A DNA stretch of 64,000 bases from Proales similis (lineage: Eukaryota; Rotifera; Eurotatoria; Ploima; Proalidae), in the NCBI GenBank assembly GCA_019059635.1, contig JAGVRJ010000003.1, forward strand, positions 868,001 to 932,000. The letters are read 5' to 3'. This document shows positions 1-13,489 of this stretch, piece after piece. Below the pieces are notes generated by a model, which was not told the DNA's origin, searched no databases, and worked only from the letters and a program-made list of their open reading frames with translations. Positions within the stretch are counted from its first letter, which is position 1. Every line of letters starts with the position of its first letter. Position numbers and translations under genes: made by a program.

Positions 1-914
1 CGTTGCACGTCAAATCTAAAATGAATCAGTGGCGCACCATGAAGCTGATTGTGTTCATCTGGACGAGCTCTGTGATGGTGAACTTGCCGTTCATTTACAT
101 GGCCGACTACAGAGAAGCTGAGTTCTTTGACTGCACCATGGGCTACAAATGCGTCACCATGGTCAACTCAGAGCTCGCCCACATCTACGTCACTTTCTTT
201 TATCTCTTCTTCTATTTGCTTGTGGCAATTGTCCTGCTGATAATGTACTTGCGCATATACTCATTCCTGAAGCAGTCGAATCGATTTCTCGAATCGTTCA
301 GCGAGCAATTAAGCAGCTCGCAAAACTCGAAGCCGAACCAAGCGAACGAATCTAATGCGGCAGAGTCGAGCTCAGAAAAGTTGAATGCAAACCAAGCCGG
401 CTGCGAGCTTGCCATAATGCCAAAATTGACTCCTAGGGGTCAATCAGCTCCTTCTAATTGGAGTTCTACAAATAACCATCGTCATCAGCTGCATCATTAC
501 CAGCTGCAGAATCAACAACAGTCGCTGAGTTTAAAGCGAAAAACAAACGATTGCAGCACCGAGCTCGGCTTTAACAATAAACAAGTCAGACAGCGCAAAA
601 AGATTATTTGCATGCTCGTTTGGCTCGTGCTCTCCTTTTACATATTCATATTCCCGATAAAACTTTGGACCCTGACACTGACGTTCATTGCGCACAAGAA
701 ATTCTTCACCGAATGGGTCAGTCTGCGACTGTACTGGTTCATAAACGTCACAGTGCGAGCGTTCTTCTTTCTGAACAGCTCAGTAAATCCGATTCTATAC
801 AATTGGTTCTCGGCCAAATTTCGGCTCGCCTTTAGGAACGCGTTTCTATTTCCGCAGCTGTTTATTAAGCGTAACCGAGACTCGACTCCCAATCAGCCCC
901 CACAGCCCTATTAG
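1..914 (+). CDS. Peptide-type class A GPCR, 5' partial (paralogue 1)
   Basis: The reading frame is open from the window edge to a TAG at 912–914, so the N-terminus and TM1–TM3 lie outside. What remains starts in the second intracellular loop (LHVKSK, matching LHVKS of the next gene) and runs through TM4 to the C-terminal tail. TM6 carries a FIFPIKLW motif where many class A receptors have CWxP. TM7 ends in NSSVNPILY, the NPxxY-type switch. The third intracellular loop is long, rich in Ser, Asn and Gln, with a His/Gln-rich stretch. A paralogue follows at 2138 on the same strand. The family is rhodopsin-like; similarity to growth-hormone-secretagogue or TRH-type receptors is inference and the ligand is unknown. 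AATAAA signals follow near 975–990. Confidence 0.85.
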   Translation, partial: LHVKSKMNQWRTMKLIVFIWTSSVMVNLPFIYMADYREAEFFDCTMGYKCVTMVNSELAHIYVTFFYLFFYLLVAIVLLIMYLRIYSFLKQSNRFLESFSEQLSSSQNSKPNQANESNAAESSSEKLNANQAGCELAIMPKLTPRGQSAPSNWSSTNNHRHQLHHYQLQNQQQSLSLKRKTNDCSTELGFNNKQVRQRKKIICMLVWLVLSFYIFIFPIKLWTLTLTFIAHKKFFTEWVSLRLYWFINVTVRAFFFLNSSVNPILYNWFSAKFRLAFRNAFLFPQLFIKRNRDSTPNQPPQPY

Positions 915-2137
915 CTTTAAACGCATCATGTTGTGTGATATGTAGCGATTACCATGTTGGTAAACAAATCGAATGTGTAAATAAAAATAAACCATACAGC
1001 AGTAGCAGCCTGCAATTCAAGTAAACAGGCAATTTAGCGGGGCCATCAGCGTCTTCCTGAACATTTGCGTTGGTTTTCTCTTTAGCCAAGATACCAGTGA
1101 AGCGCCCTCGTCGGATATGATGCAAGTAGAAGTAGAGGGCAAATAAGAAGAAAAATTTACGAGCGAGGCGATTAGGGACCGTTAGTGTTTAATCTTGCGC
1201 AAGAAAATCGCCTCGGGCTCCTTAACTCTAATATAGACGCATTTATTTCTTGAACCGAGTTGAACTAAAAGCGAGCTCAGCACCGACAAATCCATGCAAT
1301 TTGAAAAGCAGCTCGGCAAGCGTTCATTTGGTTATTAATTTAGGCATTCATTTGTCGGACGCAACTTGGCTGCCACCCACTCTTTCTCATGCTTTGCTCT
1401 ATCTTCACTTCTTTGGTTGTCATATTGCCTCATTTGTTCAGAATTAATTCCTCTTCGTATTAGACTGGCATCTAATTCTGGCCCTTCTCAATCTTCTCTT
1501 TATTTCAACAGCTATATGCTTATCAGCTTTGGCAGCATCTTCATTAAAATCCATGGCAAAGCCCTTATCTTCTGAGCTCACTAGCCTCATTCATTGATTC
1601 CTATTTACCAAGCTATAGAAAGGCAATCTGTTCGAATTTCATATGAGCACGTAACACTTGGCGCTTCTCAAACACACTCACACGCAGCTCTTTATTGCAC
1701 ACTCCTGCTGATTTACTAAGAAAACTTGCGGGCTGTTTTGGCCATGAGCAGACTTTTTATAAAATGCTCGCCTCGTTTTGTTGGCATTTTCGTTTTCGTT
1801 TTTTGTTTTCTGTTTCTGTTTTCTTCTCATATCCATCGCTCTTCTCTCTTGCTCTTAAAACTCAGTCTCTACTTCTTCTTCTTCTTCCTGTCAATTTACT
1901 TAAGCATTCACAAATATGCCTTTTAGCTGATGTTGATTGGCACTTGAGTTGGCTTGTGTTGATTTTTATTTTCAGTCAGTCTCTGCATGCCAGTTCCTTT
2001 TGCATGCTGCTCATTTTGTTATCTTTGCTGGGCTTGTTGCTGGCGATGAGAACTCCTGACTGACTTTTTGATTTAATTGCTATCTAGAGCTGTCTGGTGA
2101 ACCCAAATTCAAATAAGATCTGAACCAACAAGTTATT
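915..2137. other. Intergenic interval between the two GPCR genes
   Basis: No convincing coding exon is seen. The stretch holds the 3' end of the first receptor, with AATAAA-like signals, then about 1 kb of DNA that becomes strongly pyrimidine-rich between roughly 1780 and 1900. The short reading frames here show no family resemblance. A promoter or 5' UTR for the second receptor is expected within it, but no TATA box stands out. Confidence 0.5.
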
Positions 2138-3202
2138 ATGTCTAATTTAACGGAGCAGCGCCAGCAACAGACGGCCGCACCGTCCGTATCTTTGGATGTT
2201 CCTACAGAGATCGTCTGGCTTGGTTCTTTCCTCTATACGTTCATATTCGCGTTCGGAACAATCGGCAACTTTCTCGTCATCTACGTGCTAATCAAGCAGA
2301 AAGAATTACGCAACTTTACAAACTATCTGCTGGCCAATCTGGCCATATCCGATCTGTTCGTCTTATTCACATGTGTGCCGGTCGGCATGCATGATTTATT
2401 TGCCAAAGAACGCTGGTACCTGGGCGAGGTTGCTTGCTATCTGGTCGGCTTTGTAGAGAACTGTATGAGTGTGGCTTCTATTCTCTCGCTGCTCATGATC
2501 ACTGTCGAGCGGTTCATGGTCATTTGCCTTCCACTTCATGTCAAATCAGTGATGACCTTTTCTAGGACCGTGAAAATTCTCATCGCCATTTGGGTTGTCT
2601 CAATTGTACTCAATGTGCCGTTCATTTTCCGCTCCGAGTATAAGCTGGCGCACTTCTTCGACAACGACATCGACGAGTACAAATGCACGGCCAAGCCGAG
2701 CAACCAATGGTCTTACATATACTTTCTTTCGATCACATTTGCCATCTATTGCCTGATAGGGTTCATGCTTTTGCTGCTGTTCGCGTTGATATTGCGCAGC
2801 CTGAACGCATCTAATCGTCTGCTGAGAGAAAATAAACGAGCACAAATATCGTCGAGCTGTCCGCAGCAAGCGGACGACGACAAGCACATAAAAACAAGAC
2901 GCCAGCTCATCATCATGCTGATCTGCATCAATGTTCTCTTCTATATTTGCCTCTTTCCGCTTAAGATCTGGAATCTTATTCTGCTTTTGTTCGCGCACAA
3001 GCCCAAGTTCATTCAAATCATAAGTCTACGCTCCTACATGCTAATCAATGTCATTACTCGTTCGTTTTTCTATTTGAACAGTGCAATCAACCCGGTGCTT
3101 TACAACTGCTTGTCGAAAAAGTTTAGAGACGGCTTCCGCAGCCTCTACTTTTTTCGTCTAATCTGTGGCCGCTCTACACAGCAATCGTCATCTTCCCCAT
3201 AG
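2138..3202 (+). CDS. Peptide-type class A GPCR (paralogue 2), complete
   Basis: A single-exon gene for a 354-residue seven-transmembrane receptor. The N-terminus is short, polar and without a signal peptide. TM1 has GNFLVIYV, TM2 has LANLAISDL, and TM3 ends in ERF in place of DRY. TM6 contains CLFPLKIW and TM7 contains NSAINPVLY. A Cys at the top of TM3 (EVACYL) and one in the second extracellular loop (EYKCTA) can form the usual disulphide. The pattern resembles growth-hormone-secretagogue/TRH-receptor-like neuropeptide receptors of invertebrates, but the ligand cannot be read from sequence. It is the tandem paralogue of the receptor at the window start; the two differ most in the third intracellular loop, which is much shorter here. 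The likely poly(A) signal is at 3317–3322. Confidence 0.9.
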   Translation: MSNLTEQRQQQTAAPSVSLDVPTEIVWLGSFLYTFIFAFGTIGNFLVIYVLIKQKELRNFTNYLLANLAISDLFVLFTCVPVGMHDLFAKERWYLGEVACYLVGFVENCMSVASILSLLMITVERFMVICLPLHVKSVMTFSRTVKILIAIWVVSIVLNVPFIFRSEYKLAHFFDNDIDEYKCTAKPSNQWSYIYFLSITFAIYCLIGFMLLLLFALILRSLNASNRLLRENKRAQISSSCPQQADDDKHIKTRRQLIIMLICINVLFYICLFPLKIWNLILLLFAHKPKFIQIISLRSYMLINVITRSFFYLNSAINPVLYNCLSKKFRDGFRSLYFFRLICGRSTQQSSSSP

Positions 3203-3791
3203 CGCACATCGGCTGAATTGGCCACTAAATTCTAAATTTCATCCCTTTCTGTTTTGTTTTTTAATTATCTTCTTTATTTCTCTTGTTTGTTTGTATTTTT
3301 TTTTTTTGATTGATCAAATAAATTAAAAGCTAGAACAAGCAGTCAATAGCAACATGCTGCTTGATTGGCATAAACACCACAAACTAAAACCGCTTCTTCT
3401 TCTTTCTTTCATGTTCTTTCTTTCTGCTTGAAATCTAAAGATGCAATTAAGGCCTGCTCGAGTCAAATGGCTAATTTCAGATGTTTGCCGCAGTGCTTTT
3501 TCCATTCTCTAACGGCCAATATATTCCATCTCGTTCTCGAATATCTCAGATAAATGCGCGACTTGGTTTTCTCAGGATTTTGAAATGAGAAATTCATTCG
3601 ATTGAGTAATTCGACTCTTGATTATTGCAGTTTCTGATTTGCTTGTTTTTGATGCGGATCAACAGGCAGTGGTAGTAGGCGGCGTTTCAAATTATTTTCT
3701 AGATTAAATACTGCAAACTGCACTCAAACAAGCAACGAATTAAAAAGCAGAAAATATAAAGTGACGCTCTGGTCTCTGGCAGTGCTGGCTA
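3203..3791. other. Convergent 3' interval between GPCR and filamin
   Basis: The second receptor ends here from the left (AATAAA at 3317–3322) and filamin, on the other strand, ends from the right at 3792. No exon is visible. The stretch holds T-rich tracts and presumably both 3' UTRs. Confidence 0.5.
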
Positions 3792-6700
3792 TCAAACTAC
3801 TTCGATGTTGAACGGACTGCCTGGCACATGCTGATCGCCAAATTTAACAATTATCATGTATTCGCCCCGATCGCGGATGCAGTAGTTCACTTGATACTGG
3901 AAGTTGCCCACATGCTTGACCACGACCTCCTCGCAAGGCGAATTGGGTCCGTACACTCCGACCATGAGAATATTGTTTCCTATTTTAGGTCGGTTTCTCT
4001 AAGAGCTCATCCAACTACGTGACTGATTTGAACTTACCAGCTTCTTTGGTGTCTACACTAAACTCGGCTCTTTGATTTCGATAGGCCTTCTGGATTCCTG
4101 TGCCTTTGACTCGAACTTTAGATGCGTCCGAATGCATGCTGCTTCGCTGCATTGAATATGAATGGCTGCTGGCCGACGCTGATTTCTCAACCGTTTCGAA
4201 CACAATGTTCGAATGCTCGCGAGTAGTTGTGCTTGAGCTTGCGCTTCTCACAAGAGACGGTCCATCGACGCGGCACTTGAACGGGCTGCCTACGATGTTG
4301 GTTCCCACAAATTTAACGGAGATAAAGTAATCGCCGGGCACTGAAGGCACAAAGCTGATGTGATATCCTTCAGGCACTTCTTTGCAATCCAGCTGCACTT
4401 TGGCCGGCCCGTCGACCGTAACAGCCAGGGCTCCGGCTCCGGCATTCATGGTGTCCACAGTGAACTCGCAGACTCGGCCCGTGTATCCAGAACTGAGACC
4501 AGTTCCTGACGCGGTCACTCGGCCTGGGTCAGCGCTCACATGGCCAACGGCCACCCGGAAAGGGCTCTCAGGTATGTCGTGTCCGTTGAAACGAACGTGC
4601 ACCCAATGTTCTCCATTTTCGTTGGGAATAAAACGGATTGCGTACTGATCGTGGCCCATCTCTTGAACAAGACAGCTCTCTTGCAAACCTGAGGGCGATA
4701 TGACCTTGGCGTCTATTTTGCCTCGAGCGCCGTTCACGTTCACTGAGAACATGCAAGGCTGGTTTACTTCGACGCCTCGAGTTCGTAAGCTGTTGACTGT
4801 GAGTTTTCGCGCGTCTCCAATCGGCGGCGACACATGAGCAGTAAAAGGCGAGTCCGGTATGTGCTCGTCGTTGAATTTTATTGAAATCTTGTAGTCGCCC
4901 GGCTCAGTGCATACATACGAAACACCGCAAGTTCCGTCTTTGTGGTCCTGAAAATCGATCTCGGCCTTGGCTGGTCCTTCGATTGCGATCGCCAGAGCAC
5001 CAGCGCCAGCTTCGCGTGTGTAGATGTTGAAGTCGGCCGGAGTGTTGACTTCGCCCTTGATCAAGCCCGGTCCTGCAGCTCTGACTTTGTGCGGGCCTCC
5101 GTTCGCAATTTGACCCACAGTGAACTCGAACGGACTGCCGAGTATGTGCGTGTCTTTGTTCCTCACACTGACCGTGTGCAGTCCCATTTCTTTGGGCACG
5201 AATCGAATGCAATAGGTGGAGTCGTCCATTTCAATTATCTCACAGTCCTCAATTCGACCCGAAGGGCTGGTTACATACGCAGTTAGGTCGTACGGACTTG
5301 AGCCCGGCACTTTGAGTGAAAGCTCACATTGGCTGCCCACATAAGTGGTGTCTACAGCCTTTCGGTCTCGAGTGATTCGCTCAGTCAGACGATCGACTCG
5401 AGAGCCGAGCACGTCAACAGAGAAAGGAGAGCCAGGTACATGTCGGTCAGCGAACTTGATGTTCAAGATGTAAGTTCCGGGTTCAGTTGGCCGATAGGTT
5501 ACACGACAACTGCCATCCTCGTTATCATGGCACTCAATGTCAGCTTTGCTTGGCCCTTCAATCGACAGACTAAGGCCACCGTAGCCGGCTTCGCGAGTAT
5601 TGACAAAGAACTCATTGAGCAGATTGGCGTAGCCCTCGCTCAGCCCTTTTCCGCTCACTCTGACTCGACTGGCGTCTCCGATTTCAGACTGGCGCACCTC
5701 GATCTTGAACGGACTGTTTTTGATGTGCTTGCCATCTCTCAAGACGCTGACTAGATGCTCGCCGACTTCTCGTGGAGTGAACGAAATGCCCAGGCTGCCG
5801 TTGGATAGCTTTTTGAGAAGACAAGGTTCTTCGTGGCCCGATGGCGAGCGAATGGTTGCTTGAAGATCATTCACATCTCCTTCGATCACTTTAAGGCTTA
5901 TGTCGGACTGATTGCCCACCAGATACTGGTTTCTCTTGTAGACTGAATGAGAGTCGTTTGCAATGCGGGCGATAAACGGCGAGCCTTGAATGTGTCGATC
6001 GGCAAACTTGACCGTGATTGTATACTCTCCGGGCGCAGTTGGATAGTAAACAACGTCGCAAGTTCCATTTTTGTTATCGCGGCATTGAATCTCGGCTTTA
6101 GAAGGTCCTTCAACAGCCACAGCTAAGCCGCCAGTGCCTGCGTCTTTGGTCACAATTCTGAACTCGCACGGCTCGTTGCAAACTCCGTGACTAAGCCCAG
6201 GCCCATAGGCGGTCACATAGCCGCCACTCTGGTCACCAGTCACCGAATTAATGGCGTCCACGTGAAATTTGAATGGAGAGCCTTGAATTTGAACTCCGTT
6301 GTAGAGGACATCGAGCTCGTGAAGTCCAACTTCACTTGGCTGATAGCGGATCGAAACCGTGCCGTCCGGATTCTGCTCCACGCTCGGATTGGAGACCTTT
6401 CCACTAGGCATTCTAACTCGAGCAACGATCGACTTGTTTCCACCCGCTTGATGGATGTCTTGCATAGGAATTCTAAGACTGAACGGCTCCAAGCTCTCCC
6501 CTACGACGTTGGCTGTACGCTTCGTGTAGCTGGTTTGCTGCGAGCTAGAGTATAACGAGTGCGCCTGTGACTGAGCCTGGTACGGATAGTAGTTGCTGCT
6601 GGCGATCGTTGGATTGATGTTGGGCTCATCTCCGGCCTTAAGGAATATTGATTAAATCGAGAACATAGACACAGACAGAACGAGACAAGAGCCTTTCTAA

Positions 6701-9700
6701 GAGCTTATCGACGGGTGCTTTACCTCCGCAATGGACTTTTCTAGATTAGTCAAGTCAAACGGCTCATAGTCAGAGCCCAACAGGCGATAATGGGCCGATG
6801 ATTCGAGCTGATAGCCGGGCCCATAGGCCGTAGTGTCATGTTGTAGAAGCATTGATATCGACTGAATAGATGCAAGTTGAGGATTTTTGGCCCGTCTATA
6901 TTGGCCAACTCGTCGAAATTAAAATTCAAACCCTGGCCCCTATTGTTAATCAGGCATTGAATTCGTCTTTCGTCTCAAAGCCTGACACACACACACAAAC
7001 GCACAATGCACAAATACACAATCAGAGGCGCGAATACACAATCGTGCGCTTTTCATTTTCTTATTAGAACGAGTATCGAATTTACGCAGTCCACCGCTTG
7101 CCCTATTAATGAAATAAAAAAAAAGAGGCGCCGATGAGAAATGAAAAGCAAATAAAATAAGAAATTTGCATTCGAGTAATTAATGCACCCGCGAGCAGCT
7201 GCCTGACTCGCTCAGTGGACGAATGGAAATGGGAGGGAGTGAGAGCTCTGATTTAGAACAATTCACAAAAGGCTCTTGTCTCAATGAAATACGGAAACGT
7301 TTGTATACGTACCACGACAACCACGTCGCCGTTTGGCACATCTTGACCGCCGAACTTTATCTTCACGGTGTAGTTGCCCGGATTGTGTGGCGTGTAGTAG
7401 ATGTTGAATGTACCATCGTTGTTGTCCTCGATGTCAATGTCAAGATCGGAGCCATTCGCAGAGCGAATGTGGCACGTTACGTTGCCTTGGCCCGCATCTC
7501 GGGTGTCAACAGTGATCGTGTACGCCTCGCCGATCTGGATCACGGGATCAAGTCCTGGCCCGTAGACTTGGCATTTTTGCGCGTCTCCGATCGGATCGAC
7601 TTTGACGTTGAACGGCGAGTTCTTTACCGGCTCGCCTCCATACAGAACATTTATTGTGTAGCGGCCAATGTCCTCAGGCACGTAGTACACTGTGAACGTT
7701 CCATCTGAGTTGTCTTCAATGCGAGGATTGACCAGGTTGCCTTCTGGATCTTTGATGCTTATGTCCAGAGTGGCCTCGCCGGCCTCTTTGGTATCGACCA
7801 TGAACGTAGCCGGCAAGGAAGCTGGCACGCCGTGATGAACGCCGGGTCCGTCTACGTAAACCTTGTCCGGCTCGAATTTGGGAAAGACGTAGAACTGGAA
7901 TGGACTGCCCGGCACAGGCTGACCATTCCATTTTAGCTCGAGTGTATGCGGTCCTTCCATGTAAGGAAGCACCTCGGCAGTGTATACGCCCTCTGAATGC
8001 TGCGTGACGTGCACAGGCTTTGTTCGTCCATGCGGGTCATGTACTTGGGCATTAAGCGCCGCTTTGCCTGCAGCTCGCCCGTCAATAGACACTTCTGCTG
8101 GCTTGTTCACTCTGAACTGTTTGTCGGGCATTTGAACTTTGACTCGGCTGGCATCCACTTGATCTTCGATCTGTACTCTGAATGGCGAGCCAGGCACGTT
8201 CTGCTCCGCATACTTGATTGTTATGTCGTAGGTGCCGGCCTTGACTGGCAAATACTCCATCACGCAAACTCCGTTCTGATTCTCCTTGCAGAACATTTTT
8301 GCTTCGCTCGGACCTTCAATTGCCAAACTAAGGCTTCCCTGACCGCAGCCTTTGGTCTCAATTGTAAACTCGCATGGCGTGTTGGTGATGCCGCCTTCAA
8401 GGCCAGGGCCGTATGCTTTAACACGGCGCGGATCACAGCCAGCGATTCCCTGAGTACGGAACGTGCTTCCAGGCACAGGGACATTCTCAAATGTCACATC
8501 CAACAAGTAGTTGCCAACCTCGTTCGGAACATATTGCACCGTGTATGTGCCGTCGCCGTTGTTTTGAACGGGACACAAGTGCTTCTTGCCACTCGGGCAA
8601 GTCAACTCACACTGTACTTTGCCACTTCCTGTGTTTGTTAAGGCACGCGCATCAACGGTGAATTCGGTCGGCGATTGAATGAAGTTGCCTTTTTTGAATT
8701 GAAATTAGAAAATTTGACTTTTTCTGATCACTAGATCTAGCAAGCAGTGCAAAGCATGCTTTAAAAGAATCGTCATTTGCCCAAAACAAATCTCAGAACA
8801 CATCATCGCATGCATCAGGTAAACCAAACCACTGCACAAACAACACGATATTTCGTCGCATACCGATCGGATCGATGCCAGGTCCGTAGCATCGAATGTT
8901 TCTCACGTCAATGTCTGACTTGATGACTGCATGGAAAGGCGAGCCTGGTATATGCTCGCCTTGATAAAGAACGTTTATGGTGTAGTTGCCGGGCAAAGTG
9001 GGCAGATAGCTGACATGACAAGTTCCGTCTTGATTGTCTTTGCAGTCTATTCGCGCCTCGCACGGTCCTTCGACGGTGAGATTGAGCGAGCCATTTCCAG
9101 CTCCTCGAGTGTCAATCACAAAGTCGGCCGGCTTATCCACCGAGCCGTGAGTAAGACCGGGTCCGAAGGCTTTTACTTTTCCCGGATTGATTGGCTCATA
9201 AGCGTCAACTCTGAATTCGCTTATCGGCACATCGCAGGCAATCACTTTGACTTGACAAGGCCCTGGCTGATTAAGAGTGAACTTTGGAATAAAGCCGTCT
9301 CTAGTGGGCTCTACACGTGCTTCGAACGGAGGCCTCGGCGAACCGTCAGGCGCGCTTGTCAGAGGCTGAATCACAACCTTAATATCATTTGGCGATAGAC
9401 TAGCGCCTGCGGTCAAAATGTTGAAAGAAGTCGGCTCGCCAACGATCGGATCTAATCAAATTTAGATTGACTCGCACGTTTTTCAACAGAGAAACACACA
9501 AACAAACACACAAGTTCATGCAAACATGGGCGATGGTTTTGGAGCGAAAGAGCAAAGGAAGTTGGGGAAAATATAAAATTGCAATTGAATTGCTTACTTG
9601 GATCTATTCCAGTCACTTGAATCTTGCTCACATCAATATCAGGCTCAATGTAGATCTTGATCGGCGATTGAGGTATCTCCTCATTGTTGAACGTGATGCT

Positions 9701-12700
9701 GATGCAGTATGTGCCCGGCACTTTGGGTTCATAGCGAACTTCCAAAGTTTCGTCGCTCTGCTGATTTATCTCGTAGTTTATGTCAAAATTGCGCGGGCTG
9801 GTGATTGTGATGCTGACGTCTCCTGTTTTTGGCGGTTTTTTTAAAATCAATTTTGTTATTGAAGATTTAAAATTCCTTCCTTACCACTTCCAGCGCCTTG
9901 GCAGTCCACAATGAAGTGAGTCGGATGGTTGGTTTTCAGTCCGTTCTCAACACCTGGACCGTATACTTTGACCTTGTTGGGGTTGGATGGCTCCACAGCC
10001 CACATTCTTACAGGCGACTTGGGAATTGCGACTCCTCCATAAGTGACAAACACTGTGTGCTTGATTGGCGATATGGGCGTATAGCGGCAAGTGTAGGTGC
10101 CGTCGCCGTTGTTTCGCACTGCGACATCAAGTTTCTGATAGTCGGCGTCGGTGACTGTTGCTTGCATGGCTGCATCGCCCGCCCCTCGGCAGTCAACGGT
10201 GAACTCAACAGGTCGGCCAATGGTCAGCGGCGTGTCCTTGTCAACCCCAGGACCATATGCCTGAACTTTAGTCGGATCGAAGTTTCCTCGCTGCTCTATC
10301 CAGGCCATGTAAGGTGAGCCAGGTATGTCCTCGCCATCGCACAGAATGTGAACTGCATACTCGCCCACTGCGGTCGGCCAATAAGTCACGTTAGCAGAGC
10401 CGTCCATGTTGTCAGCGCAATCAATTCGAGCCTGAGACGGCCCTTCGATCGAGAAGCCAAGTGAACCGGTCTCCCCGTTCGTCTCGACTATGAAATCAGC
10501 TGGGAAGCCTACAATGCCTCCCTCAAGACCTGGTCCAAATGCTCTCACGTTTGACTCTTTATAGGGCGCTACGTGAACGTTGTATGGGCTTTTGGGGATA
10601 TGACTGCCTCCGTATGTAATGTTCACCTGATGAGGACCTTCACGAACTGGGTTGTATCCACATTCATAAGTAGTCGCATTTATCTTGTTGCATCTAACGG
10701 GTAGCTCATATCCGTCTGGGTCTGTTACAGTCGCTTTGAGCACTCCTTCGCCGGCGTCCTTGACGACAACGCGAAAGTCGGCTACATCACCCACTCGTAC
10801 GCCTTTAGGTTGTATTCCACGTCCGTAGGCTCGGCACTTTTTAGCCTGGCATCCTGGAGCTACTTTGACTCCATATGGCGACGCTGGGATTGGTTTGCCA
10901 GCAAAGAAGACGTTCACAGAATGAAGTCCAGGCTCCTTGGGCGTGTATTCACAGCGGAATACACCATTGCCAATAGATGTAACTTGAACAGGAAGCTGTT
11001 TATGTCCTTGACTTGGATCCAGTATGACTACTTCGACTACGCCTTTTCCCGCGTCTTTAGTGTCTACTTCGAACCAGGTCGGCTTGTCGACAACAACGCC
11101 CTCAGGTTCAATTCCCGGCCCGCTTACACGACACATGCCTGGATCGCCTCCTTTGCCCTCAACGTAGACGGGAAACGGTGAATTAGCCACCTCCTGGTTA
11201 CCGTATTTCACGCTTATCTGATTGACATCGTTCTCATTTACAATTTCCATCGAATTGAAAGCGTTGAAATCAAAATATTACTTTATAGTCGCCTTCCATC
11301 GACGGCGTGTAGGTTACTGTGTAGGTCTGGTTTTTATCGCCGTTAAACTCGACTTGGGCCTAAATATTTATGATATTGTTATCGCCATGTCGGTTTTAGT
11401 AGAAGCTAAGCCATTGTGAGACACAGAGCCAAAGTCAGTGTAGAGATAAGACACATGCGATAAAGCAGGTCAACTCGACAGAGCTGTAGCTCTTAATTTG
11501 AATGAAATTAATTCTTACCGGCTCTCTAAGACCCTTCGGATTGATTATGGCCACATCCAAATTTCCGCTGCCTGCGGCGAACGTCTCAACAAAGAACTTG
11601 GTCGGCGCGTCCACTAGATTTCCGCTCGGCTCAATTCCTTTGCCGTAGCATCGAACCCGCGATGCATTCGGAGTTGACTTGACAGGCGCGCCGGACTTGA
11701 GTTTAGCTTGGGGATATTGCGACAAGTAAGTCATCATTGAGAGCTCGTCCACTTTGGGATTTATCATCTCCTCTGGTTTGATGAGCTTTCAAAATCGATA
11801 AGAGATCATTTGGAAATGAGAAGGTTTCTGTAAAAAATAGCATACCTGAGGCACACCGAGCCACTGTTCGGCCAAGTCCATTGCTTCTTGTGCGTTTCTC
11901 AATGGATCGCTCGAGTTGTTCGACTGCCAGTCCGGATAGAGACCTTTATACAAATGGATTAGCATTTAATTTGTCTCAGTGTTGGCCTAGATTTAAATTT
12001 TATTTACCTGGCGCGCAGCTGTCCACGAGAGCACCGATAGCACGGCCGTCATTCCAGTCAGTAGTAAAGTTGTTGATGGGCAGATCGGGCGGCATTCGGC
12101 TTCTAATCCAGTCCATGAGCTTTTGCTTAGGAGTGGCATTCTTGCCTTTTTTGCTCGGATCCTGGTCTTCACCTTCCCACATGGGCATGGTGATCGAGTA
12201 GTGCAAGATAAGAGTCCATATCAGACCGAGAATGAGCTTCGTCTTGCCGTCGACCAAGTGAGTTGAGTCTGGATTAAAGTGTTTATGATGGCAGAGCAAG
12301 CGACCAGTTGCAATTTAGGCTCAACCTACCTATGTTGACCAGTTTAATTCTTTCGACATTTTCCAAAAAGTCAAGCGCGACCGAAACATTTTCGAGCTGC
12401 TGCGAGCGAAACATCGGTCGACGATTGTAGCGGGGCACTTTTTTATGCGAGAGGACCTCGATCAATGCGATCAGATTGAGGCCGTCGCTCAGGTCCCATT
12501 GAAGGTCTTCTATGCGCTTGTTGACAAGCTTTAGATGCTCATTGGCCCATCGAGTGAAAGTGTTCTGCTGAATCTTTTTCCACGGAGCGTCTTCGCTCAG
12601 CTCCCTCTGCATCTCCTCGTCGATCTCTTCTTCGGTCTTGTCGAACTCAGGCGGCTCTTCGTAGCCGCTCATGTACTGCTGCTGAAATTGCTGATTGACA

Positions 12701-12828
12701 GCGTTGTACGGGTTGCTGCCTGCATAAGGATTGCCTCCATATGCCCCAGCGTATGGATCAGCGTACGCGTACTGACCACCATCGCCCATGCCGGTGCCGT
12801 CCACGCCGTTGTTGTAGTACGACGACAT
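3792..12828 (-). CDS. FLN: Filamin (actin cross-linker), complete 12-exon gene
   Basis: Exons on the minus strand, from the start codon: 12330–12828, 12008–12268, 11846–11943, 11519–11785, 11282–11359, 9885–11217, 9598–9822, 8864–9451, 7313–8688, 6724–6861, 4038–6636 and 3792–3979. Joined, they give 7,650 nt (2,549 residues) with every splice phase consistent. The N-terminus carries two calponin-homology domains, CH1 with [10 protein letters not shown] and CH2 with [12 protein letters not shown], which bind F-actin. About 22 Ig-like filamin repeats follow, each ending in GSPF/NSPF-type motifs. A Ser/Tyr/Gln-rich hinge at about 6500–6861 splits the rod. The last exon is the dimerisation repeat, containing [12 protein letters not shown]. 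The length matches family members, which have about 24 repeats. Filamins cross-link cortical actin and anchor membrane receptors. Most introns are about 60 bp. Confidence 0.95.
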
Positions 12829-13473
12829 GATTTAGAAGCAAAAACCTTAGCTCGATCTAGGCCGCATTAAACAAATTATACTCCGAGTCACATACAGAGC
12901 TGCATGAGCAAGAAGAAAAAAAAAATAAAAAATAGAAAGAGAGAAAGCAAAACAATCAAACTAGAGAAGAGGGAAAAAAGTGCACATAGTGATGCATTCT
13001 TAGCAATTTCAAATTTGAGCGGCTCTCAAGAGCATTCAGTTTTACATAATTTGGTTTTGACCGGCGTTTTTAATTTGCCTTATTGAGCCAGCCAATCAAC
13101 TGACTGGCTAACCGTCGCCGACGGCCAGTCTATCTAGAGATGAGCTTAGCAATTTGAGTATAAAGTAAATTCAAACAGATGTTGAGACCGACTAGAATCA
13201 TCGATCGCTTCTTTTCCGGGTGCATACGCCCTCAGCCCTAAGTTGGCAAAACAACAAATTGCACAAGGCACGCCCGTGTTTGAAATGGACTTAATATTGT
13301 TAGCCGGCGAGCGAACTAGTCAACGTTGGGCTTTGCTTTATTTAACTACGCACACTCTAATCTTGTCAAACGTTTAAACAAGTAAACCGATTATGCAAAT
13401 CGGTGCCAAAACACCGAATCAAACAAATATGAATTAGATTGCGAGTCTTGGCAAAATTTCCCCTCTCGCTTAT

Positions 13474-13489
13474 TCTCTCTCTCTCTCTC
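13474..13489. repeat. (CT)n microsatellite
   Basis: Run of CT dinucleotides upstream of filamin. On the opposite strand it reads as GA repeats, which GAGA-type factors bind in some animals. Confidence 0.8.
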
